The notes: generated by a model from the sequence alone, not told the origin. DNA of 64,000 nucleotides from Inhella proteolytica (GCF_016093275.1 NZ_JAEDAK010000019.1:1-64000); one strand, 5' to 3'. Positions 31,679-40,868 are shown, counted from the first letter of the stretch. Made by a program: numbers and translations.

Positions 31679-32859
31679 TGACAACGCCGAGCCTGATGAA
31701 CCATGTCGCCATCGTGTTCCTGAAGGAACTGGTGGACGCCCTGCGCGACCGCCGCACCCTGCTGCGCCTGGCCGTGCCGGCGCTGCTGATGGGCCCGCTG
31801 ATGCTGATGATGCTCAGCGGCCTGATCGCCCAGTTCGAGACCCGCGCCGAGCAGCGTGAGATCGTGGTGCAGGGCATGCAGCACGCCCCCACGCTGCGCA
31901 ACTACCTGGAGCGCCAGAACTACACGGTGAAGGACGCCCCGGCCGACTACGAGGCGCGCCTGCGCAACAGCAAGCTGGCCGACCCCGTGCTCGTGGTGCC
32001 GGCCGACTTCGAGGACAAACTGGCACGCGGCGACGGCCCCGAGCTGGAGCTGGTGACCGACAGCGCCAACCAGCGTGCCAGCGCCGGCAGCGGCGTCATC
32101 AGCCGCCTGGTGGAGGGCTTCGGCCGCGAACGCGCCGGCCTGCACCTGATGCTGCGCGGCGTCTCGCCCGAGCTGCTGCGCCCGGTGGACCTGAACGAGC
32201 GCGACCTCGCCAGCCCCGGCGCGCGCGCCTCGCGCATCACCAGCATGATCCCGATGTTCGTCATCATGGCCGTGCTCTATGGCTGCCTGACCGCCGCACT
32301 GGACAGCACCTCGGGCGAGCGCGAACGCGGTTCGCTGGAGCCGCTGCTGATGAACCCGGCGCGGCCCCTGGGCATCGTCAGCGGAAAATGGCTGGCCGTG
32401 GCCCTGCTGGGGGCGGGCGTGGCGGGGTTGTGCAGCTTGAGCTTCATACCGGCCCAGCTGCTGCTCAAGAGCGACGCGCTGGCCGCGATGTTCCGTTTCG
32501 GCTGGGGCGAGGTGGCGGGCTTTGCCCTCATCCTGCTGCCGCTGTGCGCCGCCCTGGGTGCGCTCTTGATGGCCGTGGCCATCCGCACCAAGACCTTCAA
32601 GGAAGCGCAGGCCAGCGCCACGCTGGTGATGACCTTGGTGAGCCTGGCACCGATGGTCTCGATCATGAACCCCGGTGGCGACAGCCCCTGGTACTTCTGG
32701 ATCCCCGGCCTGGGCCAGAACCAGCTGATGATGCTGGTGCTCAAGGGCGAACCCATCTCCCTGCTGCAATGGGGCCCGGCCGTGCTGACCGCCGCCGTGC
32801 TGACGGCAGCCTGCCTGGTGTATGTGGCGCGGCATATGCGGGAGGCGGTGAGCCGCTGA
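31678..32859 (+). CDS. ABC transporter permease (NatB/ABC-2 type)
   Basis: This 393-residue inner-membrane protein has an N-terminal helix (ALLMGPLMLMMLSGLIAQF), a large extracytoplasmic domain (about residues 45-185), then five or so helices including MFVIMAVLYGCLTAALDSTSGERERGSLEPLL, the ABC-2 membrane signature. It works with the preceding ATPase. AAAGGAGG lies 7 nt before the ATG at 31678; a GTG one codon earlier is possible. Natural partner of the peptidase gene is unclear. Confidence 0.9.
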   Translation: MTTPSLMNHVAIVFLKELVDALRDRRTLLRLAVPALLMGPLMLMMLSGLIAQFETRAEQREIVVQGMQHAPTLRNYLERQNYTVKDAPADYEARLRNSKLADPVLVVPADFEDKLARGDGPELELVTDSANQRASAGSGVISRLVEGFGRERAGLHLMLRGVSPELLRPVDLNERDLASPGARASRITSMIPMFVIMAVLYGCLTAALDSTSGERERGSLEPLLMNPARPLGIVSGKWLAVALLGAGVAGLCSLSFIPAQLLLKSDALAAMFRFGWGEVAGFALILLPLCAALGALLMAVAIRTKTFKEAQASATLVMTLVSLAPMVSIMNPGGDSPWYFWIPGLGQNQLMMLVLKGEPISLLQWGPAVLTAAVLTAACLVYVARHMREAVSR

Positions 32860-32885
32860 GCGGTGGCCGCAGGAGAAGAGATCGG

Positions 32886-33905
32886 ATGACTGCAAGACAC
32901 GCAGAGATCGACTGGCTGCGCGCCGTGGGCCTTTTCATGGTGGTGCTGGCCCATGTGGGGCCACCAGCCTGGCTGTTCCAGTTGCGCAATTTCGATGTGC
33001 CCCTGATGGTCATCGTCTCCGGCCTGGCCTTCCAGGCTTCGCGCAGCGGGGTCGGGTTTGCCGCCTATGCCTGGGCACGCTTCCAGCGCCTGGTGCTGCC
33101 GGCCTGGCTGTTCCTGCTGGGCTACTACGCGCTTGCAGCGCTGTGGCGCTGGCCCGCCGGGCCGGCCCCCGCGGCCGAAATGCTGGAGAGCTTCCTGTTC
33201 ATCGGCGGCATCGGCTATCTGTGGATCCTGCGCGTCTTCCTGTGCGTGGCACTGTTGGCGCCCTGGCTGCAGCGCTGGAGCCAGGCGACCGCTTCTGATG
33301 CGCAATTCCTGGGCCAGCTCGCCGTCGCCGCGGCCGTGACGCAAGCGGTCTGGCTGCTGGCTCAGCCCGAGCTCCAGGGTCTGGCACTGGCGGCGCTGCG
33401 GGAGGGCGTGCAAGTGCTCAGCTACGCCGCGCTGTTTGCAGTCGGCCTGCGCCTGCCGCGCCTGCAGGCCTTGGGCCGGCGGCTGTTGCTGGGGTTCGCG
33501 GGCGCGCTGGCTGTGGCAGTTTTTACCTACCAACTGGCAACGCTGGGCAGCTTGCAGCCCACCCAGTTGCACAAATATCCGCCCCAGCTGCCCTACCTGG
33601 CCTACGCGCTGCTCGTTTCGCTCGCCCTCTACTTCAGTGCACCCCGCGTGGTGGCCTGCTTGCCCGAGGGCACACGGCGGCGCGCGCTGCTGGATTTCTG
33701 TGCACAGAACAGCATCTGGATCTACCTCTGGCACATCGCACTGCTGCAGCTGGCGCGCGGCCCATGGCCCTTGCGATACCTGCTCGTTCTGGGTCTGTCG
33801 GTAGGCCTGTGCGCCCTGCAGCAGCGCCTGCTCACGCAGTGGCTGGTGCCGCGCCTGACCGCGCCGGGCCGGCAGCGCTGGGCCCGCGTCCTGCTCAGCG
33901 GCTGA
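32886..33905 (+). CDS. Acyltransferase-3 family membrane protein (OafA-like)
   Basis: This 339-residue protein has ten or so hydrophobic helices. The N-terminal family motif reads IDWLRAVGLFMVVLAHVG, in which R and H are the usual catalytic pair, then an LMVIVSGLAF helix with the typical serine-glycine. Such enzymes acetylate or otherwise acylate sugars of lipopolysaccharide or exopolysaccharide. It starts 26 nt after the permease gene on the same strand and may be in the same transcript. Confidence 0.84.
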   Translation: MTARHAEIDWLRAVGLFMVVLAHVGPPAWLFQLRNFDVPLMVIVSGLAFQASRSGVGFAAYAWARFQRLVLPAWLFLLGYYALAALWRWPAGPAPAAEMLESFLFIGGIGYLWILRVFLCVALLAPWLQRWSQATASDAQFLGQLAVAAAVTQAVWLLAQPELQGLALAALREGVQVLSYAALFAVGLRLPRLQALGRRLLLGFAGALAVAVFTYQLATLGSLQPTQLHKYPPQLPYLAYALLVSLALYFSAPRVVACLPEGTRRRALLDFCAQNSIWIYLWHIALLQLARGPWPLRYLLVLGLSVGLCALQQRLLTQWLVPRLTAPGRQRWARVLLSG

Positions 33906-34016
33906 GCCGCTGAAGACCGGCGGCGCGGCGCCTATCGCCACCATCCACTCATTCGATTGGCCGCGGACGCGGCCTTTCTTCATCATGGCGGCCCGTTGAA
34001 TGAACAGGAGCCCGCC

Positions 34017-34229
34017 ATGGCTAAGTCCGCCTCCTTCGGCGTTCTGCACCTCGGGGTCGCCTTCGGCGTCAGCTATGCGCTGACGGGCGATCTGGCGATC
34101 GCCGGGGCCATCACTTTCGTGGAGCCCGCCGTCAACACCGTCGTGCACTACTTCCACGACAAGCATTGGGGCCGGCTGAGCGCCTGGTGGGCGCAGCGCC
34201 GTCAGGCCCTTTCGATGCGCGCCGCGTAA
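34017..34229 (+). CDS. DUF2061-family small membrane protein
   Basis: This 70-residue protein matches the DUF2061 pattern: a glycine-rich first helix GVLHLGVAFGVSYALTG, then AIAGAITFVEPAVNTVVHYFHDKHW, with the conserved EP...V.Y..H..W. The family is an inner-membrane protein of unknown role. The start is the second in-frame ATG, since a AGGAG sits just before it (AACAGGAGCCCGCC). Its end overlaps the convergent DUF1203 gene by 28 nt. Confidence 0.82.
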   Translation: MAKSASFGVLHLGVAFGVSYALTGDLAIAGAITFVEPAVNTVVHYFHDKHWGRLSAWWAQRRQALSMRAA

Positions 34230-34669
34230 CAGCCGCGCCGCGCGTGGTGCGCGTGCAGAAAGGCCACCTGTGGGTCGGCCAGGAAGCGCGTGATCAGCGG
34301 CTCCAGCGCCGTGCCCTCGGCCACCTCGGCGTCCACCATCATCCCGTCGGCATCGAAGGCGCGCAGCGAGATCAGGCGACGGCGGATCGCATCGGGCAGC
34401 GCGCCCATGGCCTCGAAGCGCTGCGTCGCGCCCTCGCGCACGAAGATCGCATGCATGCCGCGGTAGGGGCTGTCGGCGTCCAGGTAGCAGTGGTTCAGCA
34501 GCAGCACGGTCTCGCCGGGTTCGGCGTCGCGCAGCTCGATGCGATCCGGCGCGGCGTGGGGTTCGGTCACGCGCAGGCGGCGGGCGCCGCGTGCCTGCAG
34601 CTCGGCCTCGGGCAGGCCGTACAGAGGCAGGAAGGGTTGTGGGTCAAGACCCAGGATTCGGTAGGACAT
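34202..34669 (-). CDS. DUF1203-family protein
   Basis: This 155-residue cytosolic protein has the family pattern: start SYRILGLDPQPFLPLYGL, then RIELRDAEPGETVLLLNHCYLD, YRGMHAIFVREGA, and the C-terminal AFLHAHHARRGCYAARIER. The Cys and His residues are conserved in the family and could bind metal or serve catalysis, but no activity is established. It is convergent with and overlaps the DUF2061 gene. Confidence 0.84.
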   Translation of the reverse strand: MSYRILGLDPQPFLPLYGLPEAELQARGARRLRVTEPHAAPDRIELRDAEPGETVLLLNHCYLDADSPYRGMHAIFVREGATQRFEAMGALPDAIRRRLISLRAFDADGMMVDAEVAEGTALEPLITRFLADPQVAFLHAHHARRGCYAARIERA

Positions 34670-34874
34670 CGGGCACTCCAGAACGGTGCGGCCATTCTGG
34701 AAAGCCAGGCGGCGCGACTGCGCTGAAAGCGGACATGGAGTTCGGCTGGCCGGCGCGCTTCGGTACGGATCTGGCGCGGCTCAGTCGGGCCGGGCGGGCG
34801 GTCGTCGCGCCGCAGGCCCACCGCGCGGGGGGCTTGCGCAGCATGGGCCCCCTCGCCACTTCGGAAAGCCTGCG

Positions 34875-35708
34875 ATGTCCCATGTCTTCGCGGCGGCTGC
34901 ACCGCCGCTCTCGCCACCGGCCGGCCTGCCGCGGCGCCTGCTCGACGTCAGCGCCGCCCTCTGGCTCGCGCTTGCCCTCGGCGGCCAGCTGCTGTTCGCG
35001 GCCTACCTGGTGGCGGCCTATCTGCTGCCCACGCTGCAGGGCCGGCTGGAATCCTGGAACCTCAAGCTGCCCAAGGGCTACACGCCGGGGGATGCCTGGG
35101 GCAACGCCCTGGTCGGGCTGCACCTGCTGTTCGCGCTCTTGATCCTGGTGGGTGGCGCACTGCAGCTGCTGCCACCGCTGCGGCGCGCGCGCCCGGCCTT
35201 GCACCGCGGCATCGGCCGCGCTTACCTGATCGCCGCCGCCACGCTGGCGGTTGGCGGCCTGCTGCTGGTCTGGACGCGGCCGGCCCTCGGCGGCCTGGGC
35301 CAGCATCTGGGCATCAGCCTGAACGCGCTGCTGATGCTGGCTTTCGCCGGGCTGGCCTGGCGGGCGGCGCGGGCGCGCCGCATCGAGGCGCACCGCGCCT
35401 GGGCGCTGCGGCTCTTCCTGGCCGTTTCGGGCGTGTGGTTCTTTCGCCTGGGCCTGCCGCTGTGGCTGATGTGGCATGGCAAGCCCGTGGGCTTCGACCC
35501 CAAGACCTTCGACGGGCCCTTCCTCACCACACTGGCCTTTGCGCAGACCCTGCTGCCGCTGGCGGTGTTCGAGCTGCTGCGCGCGGCACGCCGCAGCGCC
35601 CGCCCCGCTTTCCATGGCGCCGTGGCCCTGTTGCTGGCCGCCCTGGTGCTGCTCACCGCCGCCGGCCTGTTCGGCGCCTTTCACATGCTCTGGAGCCCGC
35701 CGCTATGA
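34875..35708 (+). CDS. DUF2306-like membrane protein
   Basis: This 277-residue protein has about seven hydrophobic helices, with GLHLLFALLILVGGALQLLP near residue 80-99 and HRGIGRAYLIAAATLAVGG. The histidine-glycine pattern between helices and the RRIEAHRAWALRLF loop are those of DUF2306 proteins, which have two or more His and may bind haem or metal. The ATG at 34875 is chosen because upstream codons in frame are antisense-like. ATGA overlap with the next gene. Confidence 0.75.
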   Translation: MSHVFAAAAPPLSPPAGLPRRLLDVSAALWLALALGGQLLFAAYLVAAYLLPTLQGRLESWNLKLPKGYTPGDAWGNALVGLHLLFALLILVGGALQLLPPLRRARPALHRGIGRAYLIAAATLAVGGLLLVWTRPALGGLGQHLGISLNALLMLAFAGLAWRAARARRIEAHRAWALRLFLAVSGVWFFRLGLPLWLMWHGKPVGFDPKTFDGPFLTTLAFAQTLLPLAVFELLRAARRSARPAFHGAVALLLAALVLLTAAGLFGAFHMLWSPPL

Positions 35709-36370
35709 ACCTCAACCTCCGCCGCGCCGCCGCCTGGGCGGCCGCCTTTCTGGGCCTGGGCTATGTGCTCAGCTTCGTGTTGCAGGCCACGCTGTTCAAC
35801 CCAGGCAGCCCGCTGACGCCGGCGGCCCGGCTGGACTTCGTGCTGGAACACCGGCGCGCCTGGCAGGCCTGGCTGCTGCTCTACCCGGCCCAGGGCCTGG
35901 CCTTGGGGGTGCTGGCGCAGGGCCTGCAGGAACGCCTGGGCGCGCGGGCGCCGGGCTGGATGGCGCTGGCCACGCCGCTGGCCTGGGTCTGGGCCGGGCT
36001 GCTGCTGGCCAGCGGCTTCATCGGCATCCTGGGCGTGGAGGTGCTGGCGCGTCAGCCCTCGCGCGAGGGGCTGCTGGGCATGTGGCTGGCCTTGGGCGTG
36101 GTGCAGGACGCGCTGGGCGGCGGCAACGAGCTGGTGGGCGGCGTGTGGGTGCTGCTGATCGGCGCGGCGGCCGCCCAGGCGCAGGCCTGGGGGCGCTGGT
36201 TGCACGGCTTGGGGGTGTTGATCGGCCTGGGCGGGGTGCTGAGCATCTGGCCGCCGCTGCAGCAGGCGGTGATGCTGTTCGGCCTGGGCCAGATCCCCTG
36301 GTTCCTGGCGCTGGCCTGGGTGCTGGCGCGGCCGCAGCTTGCGCGCGCGGACGGGCTGGTGGCCGCCTGA
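35705..36370 (+). CDS. Membrane protein, DUF4386-like
   Basis: This 221-residue protein has six hydrophobic helices. The order (NH2 helix, loop with FNPGSPLTPAARLDFVLEHRRAW, then alternating helices and GGGNELVGGVWVLLIGAA) resembles DUF4386-type proteins. The role is unknown. It is translationally coupled to the preceding DUF2306-like gene and precedes the sensor kinase by 31 nt, so these two membrane proteins may be the output or the sensing partners of that two-component system. Confidence 0.55.
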   Translation: MNLNLRRAAAWAAAFLGLGYVLSFVLQATLFNPGSPLTPAARLDFVLEHRRAWQAWLLLYPAQGLALGVLAQGLQERLGARAPGWMALATPLAWVWAGLLLASGFIGILGVEVLARQPSREGLLGMWLALGVVQDALGGGNELVGGVWVLLIGAAAAQAQAWGRWLHGLGVLIGLGGVLSIWPPLQQAVMLFGLGQIPWFLALAWVLARPQLARADGLVAA

Positions 36371-36401
36371 GAGCCGCGCCGCTGCCGCTATCGTGAAGCC
36401 C

Positions 36402-37478
36402 ATGTCTCCCGCCCTGCCCAAGCCGCGCGGCTGGCGCCAGCTGTTTGGCTGGCGCCGGGTGCGCGCCACCGCCATCACCTGCGCCGTCGTGGCCGCCCTG
36501 CTCAGCCTGCCCTGGGAATCGCCCTTGCCCGGGCTGTGGCTGCGCGTGTTCGGCCTGGGCGCGGTGCTGCTGCTGGTGTTTGGTGTGCTGGAGCAGTGGC
36601 CGCGCCAGCTGCCGCGCTGGCTGGCGCGCTGGGCCCTGCAGGTGATGGGCGTGGGGCTGGCCGTGCCCATCGCCACCCTGGCCATCTACATCGCCAGCAC
36701 GCAAGCCGGCGCGCCGCCGTTCTGGATGGACGAAAAGCGCGTGGCGGGCTTCGCCATGTTCACCATCCTCGGCGTACTGCTGGCGCCCTGGGTGGCGCTC
36801 TCGGCCCTGGTCAAGCAGCGCGAGGCCTGGGTGACCGAGCAGGCCCTGGCCTTTGAGCTGGAGCGCAGCGAGCTGGCGCGCCAGGCGCTGGACGCGCGCA
36901 TGCGCCTGCTTTCGGCCCAGGTGCAGCCGCATTTCCTGTTCAACACCCTGGCCAACATCCAGGCCCTGGTGGAGACCGGCAGCGCGCGCGCACCGGCCGT
37001 GTTGCAGAGCCTGATCGACTACCTGCGCGCCGCGGTGCCGCGGCTCGATGAAGCCGGCCACCGCCTCGGCCAGGAGCTGGAGATGGTGCGCGCCTACCTG
37101 GACCTGATGCAGCTGCGCATGCCCGACCGCCTGCAGGTCGCGGTCGAGTTCGACCCCGGCGTGCTGAAGCTGCATTGCCCGCCGCTGACCCTGCTGACCC
37201 TGGTGGAGAACGCCGTGCGCCATGGCATCGACCCGAGCGAGGACGGCGGCCGCATCGAGCTGCAGTTGCGGCGCGAGGACGGCCGCTGCCGCGTCACGGT
37301 GCTGGACACCGGCGTGGGCCTGGGCGCCAGCGGCCGCGGCCTGGGCACCGGGCTAAAGACCCTGCGCGAGCGCCTGGAGCTCGTGTTCAATGGCGAGGTG
37401 CAGCTGCAGCTGCACGCCGTGCAGCCGCATGGCGTGCGTGTGGAGCTGAGCTTCCCGGCCCTGGAGATTGCCGCTTGA
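36402..37478 (+). CDS. LytS/YehU-type sensor histidine kinase
   Basis: This 358-residue kinase has four hydrophobic helices in the first 140 residues and then a short coiled linker. The HisKA-type region has QVQPHFLFNTLANIQ (His177 as phosphoacceptor), followed by an HATPase domain with LVENAVRHGI (N box) and GLGTGLKTLRERL (G box). It lacks a PAS or GAF sensor domain, so the membrane part is the probable sensor. The partner LytTR gene starts on the overlapping TTGA. ATG at 36402; a GTG three codons earlier is in frame. Confidence 0.9.
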   Translation: MSPALPKPRGWRQLFGWRRVRATAITCAVVAALLSLPWESPLPGLWLRVFGLGAVLLLVFGVLEQWPRQLPRWLARWALQVMGVGLAVPIATLAIYIASTQAGAPPFWMDEKRVAGFAMFTILGVLLAPWVALSALVKQREAWVTEQALAFELERSELARQALDARMRLLSAQVQPHFLFNTLANIQALVETGSARAPAVLQSLIDYLRAAVPRLDEAGHRLGQELEMVRAYLDLMQLRMPDRLQVAVEFDPGVLKLHCPPLTLLTLVENAVRHGIDPSEDGGRIELQLRREDGRCRVTVLDTGVGLGASGRGLGTGLKTLRERLELVFNGEVQLQLHAVQPHGVRVELSFPALEIAA

Positions 37479-38281
37479 ACGCCCCGCCCACCGCCCTGAT
37501 TGCCGACGACGAACCGCTGCTGCGCGAGCTCCTCATTCAACGCCTGGCCAAGGCCTGGCCGGAGCTGCAGATCGTGGCCGAGGCGCGCAACGGCCGCGAG
37601 GCCATCGAGCAGTTCGAGCGCCTGCAGCCCGCCATCTGCTTTCTGGACGTGCACATGCCGGGCGTCAGCGGCGTGGAGGCTGCGCGCGCCATCGGGCGGC
37701 GCGCGCATCTGGTGTTCGTCACCGCCTACGACCAGTACGCGCTCGAAGCCTTCGAGCATGGCGTGCTCGACTACCTCGTCAAGCCGGTGACCCCGGCGCG
37801 CCTGGCCGAGACGGTCTCGCGCCTGCAGGCGCGCCTAGGCCAGCCGGTGCTGCACAGCGAGGAACTGCTGCTGCGCCTGGCCGGCCAGCTCGCGCAGCAG
37901 CTGCGCGGCGGCGGGGCGGCCGGGCCCGCCGCCGGGCCGGAGCGCCTGCGCTGGCTGCGCGCCAGCGTGGGCGATGCGCTGCTGATGATTCCGGTCGAGT
38001 GCATCGACTACCTGAAGGCCGACAGCAAGCTGACCCTGGTGGCCTACCGCGACGACCAGGGCCGCGCCGCCGAGGCCTTGATCCGCCTGCCGCTGAAGGA
38101 GCTGCTGGCCCAGCTGGACCCGGCCCGCTACGCCCAGGTGCACCGCGCCGTCGTCGTCAATCTGGACCAGGTGCGCCGCGTGCGCCGCGCCGAGAACGAC
38201 ACCGCCACGCTGGAGCTGCGCGGCCGCAGCGAAACCCTGCCGGTGAGCCGCAGCTACCTGCACCTGTTCCGGGAGATGTAG
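37475..38281 (+). CDS. LytR/AlgR-type response regulator
   Basis: This 268-residue protein has a receiver domain with DDE at 11-13, phosphoacceptor Asp58 in CFLDVHMPG and Lys in YLVKPV. The C-terminal LytTR DNA-binding domain (residues about 155-265) has YLKADSKLTLVAYRD and the ending LPVSRSYLHLF. The start is a TTG that overlaps the kinase stop (TTGA). There is no in-frame ATG before the receiver domain, so the TTG is well supported. Target promoters unknown. Confidence 0.92.
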   Translation: MNAPPTALIADDEPLLRELLIQRLAKAWPELQIVAEARNGREAIEQFERLQPAICFLDVHMPGVSGVEAARAIGRRAHLVFVTAYDQYALEAFEHGVLDYLVKPVTPARLAETVSRLQARLGQPVLHSEELLLRLAGQLAQQLRGGGAAGPAAGPERLRWLRASVGDALLMIPVECIDYLKADSKLTLVAYRDDQGRAAEALIRLPLKELLAQLDPARYAQVHRAVVVNLDQVRRVRRAENDTATLELRGRSETLPVSRSYLHLFREM

Positions 38282-38299
38282 GGCCGCGCCTCAGGGCGC

Positions 38300-38584
38300 T
38301 CAGTTGCGGTGCCGGTCGCGCGCAATCTGCGCCCGCTCGGCCAGCGCGCGCGTGGCTTCGTCCAGCTGCGGCGCCTCGGTCTGCTCCAGCAGGCGCTGGA
38401 ACTCCTCCAGCGTCATCTCCAGCTCTTCCACTTGCGGGCGGCGGGCCTCCATGTGCACACGGCGTTCGCGCAGGCCGCGCGGCGGGCCCTCGTCGCGCTG
38501 GCGCCGGTCGCTGCCACTGCGACGTTCCTGAGAAAACGCACCGGCCGCAGGCCGGGCACCAGAGCGGGGGGCGGGTGTAGGCAT
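38300..38584 (-). CDS. Small basic-acidic protein of unknown function
   Basis: This 94-residue reading frame has an Arg-rich region ERRSGSDRR-type followed by RGLRERR, as seen near PilZ-like proteins, and then an amphipathic acidic C-terminal helix (VEELEMTLEEFQRLLEQ). It sits alone on the minus strand after the two-component genes. Base composition is gene-like, but no family is recognised. Confidence 0.5.
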   Translation of the reverse strand: MPTPAPRSGARPAAGAFSQERRSGSDRRQRDEGPPRGLRERRVHMEARRPQVEELEMTLEEFQRLLEQTEAPQLDEATRALAERAQIARDRHRN

Positions 38585-38676
38585 GCGCGCAAGGATGACA
38601 GTTCGGCCCCGAGCTGGAAACCGCCATCCGTCACAAATTCAAACAAATAGGCGAGTTATTACCGCGCCTGGGGGGG

Positions 38677-39309
38677 TCAGCGCGCGCGCAGCTCCAGCAG
38701 CACGGGCGCCAGCAGGCGCAGGCCGAACACGCCCACCAGGCTGCCGCACAGGCGGTTCAGGCCCTGGCGGCGCGCCGCGTAGAAGCGCAGCACCCGCGGA
38801 TTGCCAAAGGCCAGCGCCAGGAACAGATGCCAGACCAGGGCATTCAGATAGACCAGCAGCACCGCCGCGGCGCTCAGGCCCCAGCCAGCCCCCGGCGGCA
38901 GCAGGGCCGCGAAGGCGCTGCTGAAGAAAAGCGCCGTCTTGGGGTTCAGGATGTTGGTCAGAAAGCCGAGCCGGAAGGCCTGCGCACTCCGCAGCGGTGC
39001 GGCTGCCCCGGGGGCCGCCGCGGCCGCGCCGCCGGAGCGCAGCAGGCGCCACGCCACCCACAGCAGGTACAGCCCGCCGGCCACCTGCGCCCCTTGGCGC
39101 AGCAGCGGGTGCAGCGCAAACACCGCGCCCACGCCCAGCACCGCCAGCAAGGCCCAGGTGAAGGTGACGCAGGTGATGCCCAGGCAGGCCAGCAGCGCCG
39201 CCCGGCGCTGCCCCGAGGCCGCCAGCTGACCCACGAGCAGGAAATTGGCGCCCGGCGTCACCAGCACCAGCCAATGCAACAGGGCAACGGAAATCAGGGC
39301 ACTCCACAT
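38677..39309 (-). CDS. LysE-family exporter
   Basis: This 210-residue protein has six helices and the LysE/RhtB signature TPGANFLLVGQLAASGQRRA near residue 20-40, then the central LGFLTNILNPKTALFFSSAF. It is a paralogue of the exporter at 13247-13876. ATG at 39309 preferred over an in-frame TTG at 39327. Substrate unknown. Divergent from the EamA gene. Confidence 0.9.
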   Translation of the reverse strand: MWSALISVALLHWLVLVTPGANFLLVGQLAASGQRRAALLACLGITCVTFTWALLAVLGVGAVFALHPLLRQGAQVAGGLYLLWVAWRLLRSGGAAAAAPGAAAPLRSAQAFRLGFLTNILNPKTALFFSSAFAALLPPGAGWGLSAAAVLLVYLNALVWHLFLALAFGNPRVLRFYAARRQGLNRLCGSLVGVFGLRLLAPVLLELRAR

Positions 39310-39405
39310 GGACGGTCGGGGCGGCAAGGGAAAAGGGGGCGGATCTTAGGCAGTCGCCCAGCCCCATCCCCCACCCGGTTACGGGGAAACCCCGACACTG
39401 CGCCG

Positions 39406-40332
39406 ATGACCGCTGTCGCCACCGCCCCTGCCGCCGCCCGCCCCTGGCTCGTTCACCTCAAGCTGCTGGGCATGGCCGGGCTCTGGGGGGCGGCCTGGCC
39501 GGCCGGCAAGGTGGTGGCCAGCCAGGCCCCGGCGCTTTCGGCCAGCAGCTGGCGCTTCGCGCTTTCGCTGCTGCTGCTGCTGGGCTGGCTGCTGGCGCGC
39601 TCCGGCGCGGCCACGCTGAAGGCGCTGACGCCGCGCCAATGGGCCGGCCTGGCCCTGGGCGGGGCCCTGGGCGTGTTCGGCTACGCGGCCTTCTTCCTGA
39701 TGGGCCTGCAACATCTGCCGGCCGGCCGCGCCGCCCTGGTGGTGACGACCAACCCGGTGCTGACCCTGCTGCTGGCCGCCTGGCTGCTGGGCGAACGCCT
39801 GAGCACGCGCATCGCCCTGGGCATGGCCCTGGCCGTGGGCGGCGCCGCCGTGGTGCTGACGCATGGCAGGCCCTGGACGCTCTTCACCGGCGGTGCCGGC
39901 GTGGGCGAGGCCCTGCTGCTGGGTTGCGTGGTGTGCTGGAGCGGCTACACCCTGTTGGGCAAGAAGCTGCTGGGCGGCATCGACGCGCTCACCACCACCA
40001 CCGTCACCGCCGGCTTCGGCCTGAGCCTGCTGCTGCTCAGCGCCGCGCTGTTCGAGCCCGCCGGACTGGCCCTGCCGCTGCAGCTGGGCCTGGGCTGGTG
40101 GGGCGCCCTGCTCTTCATGGTGGTGGGCTCCACCGTGCTGGCCTACGCCTGGTACTTCGAGGGCGTGGCCGCGCTGGGCGCCGGTGCGGCTTCGGCCTAC
40201 ATCAGCCTGGTGCCGGTGTTCGGCGTGGCCATCGCCACCTTCTGGCTGGGCGAGGCGGTGGACGCCTCGCTGCTGGCTGGCGGCACGCTGGTGCTGGCCG
40301 GCATGGTGGTGATGAACAAAGCGCGCCGCTGA
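39406..40332 (+). CDS. EamA/DMT-family transporter
   Basis: This 308-residue protein has ten helices in two inverted EamA repeats (first about residues 20-150, second about 165-300). They include GAAWPAGKVVA and the second-repeat LGAGAASAYISLVPVFGVAIATFWLGE. These are drug/metabolite transporters that usually export small metabolites. Substrate unknown. It is divergent from the LysE gene with about 96 nt between. Confidence 0.92.
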   Translation: MTAVATAPAAARPWLVHLKLLGMAGLWGAAWPAGKVVASQAPALSASSWRFALSLLLLLGWLLARSGAATLKALTPRQWAGLALGGALGVFGYAAFFLMGLQHLPAGRAALVVTTNPVLTLLLAAWLLGERLSTRIALGMALAVGGAAVVLTHGRPWTLFTGGAGVGEALLLGCVVCWSGYTLLGKKLLGGIDALTTTTVTAGFGLSLLLLSAALFEPAGLALPLQLGLGWWGALLFMVVGSTVLAYAWYFEGVAALGAGAASAYISLVPVFGVAIATFWLGEAVDASLLAGGTLVLAGMVVMNKARR

Positions 40333-40387
40333 CCTTCGGCTGGCACGAAGTGGCTGGCGACACTGCCGGCCCCTTAAGGAGCCCGTC

Positions 40388-40855
40388 ATGCGTCTTGCCG
40401 CCCTCGCGCTGGCCGCCCTGCTCAGCACCCCGGCCTGGGCCGAGCTGCCTGTCGTCGCCAACCCCGACCACGAGGCGATGCTCGCCAGTGCCGACCCCCA
40501 GCTCGCCGCCAACAAGCGCCTCGTCTACGACTTCTGGCGCGAGGTCTTCGAGGCCCGCCAGCTGGAGCGTGCACCGCAGTACTTGCACCCCGACTACCGG
40601 CAGCACAACCCCATGGTGCCCACCGGCCTGGCCGGCTTCCAGAAGGCCTTTGCCGGCGCCACCCCCAAGCCCGTGCAGACGCGCGTGCAAAGCCCGCTGG
40701 TGGCCGTCGTGGCCGAGGGCGATCTGGTGGTGCTGAGCTTCGTGGCCACGCGCCAGGACGCCGAGGGCAAGCCCTACACCACCACCTGGTTCGACCAGTT
40801 CCGCGTGCGCGACGGCAAGATCACCGAGCACTGGGACCCGGCGCTGAAGCGCTGA
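40388..40855 (+). CDS. Secreted NTF2-like (SnoaL) protein
   Basis: This 155-residue protein has a signal peptide (MRLAALALAALLSTPAWA). An NTF2-like domain follows: KRLVYDFWREVFEARQLERAPQYLHPDYRQHNPMVPTG, where the Tyr-His-Asn pattern is typical of SnoaL polyketide-cyclase-like proteins, then GLAGFQKAF and TTTWFDQFRVRDGKITEHWD. Catalysis is unproven. AAGGAG lies just before the ATG region. Confidence 0.85.
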   Translation: MRLAALALAALLSTPAWAELPVVANPDHEAMLASADPQLAANKRLVYDFWREVFEARQLERAPQYLHPDYRQHNPMVPTGLAGFQKAFAGATPKPVQTRVQSPLVAVVAEGDLVVLSFVATRQDAEGKPYTTTWFDQFRVRDGKITEHWDPALKR

Positions 40856-40868
40856 GGCCCTGACCCGC

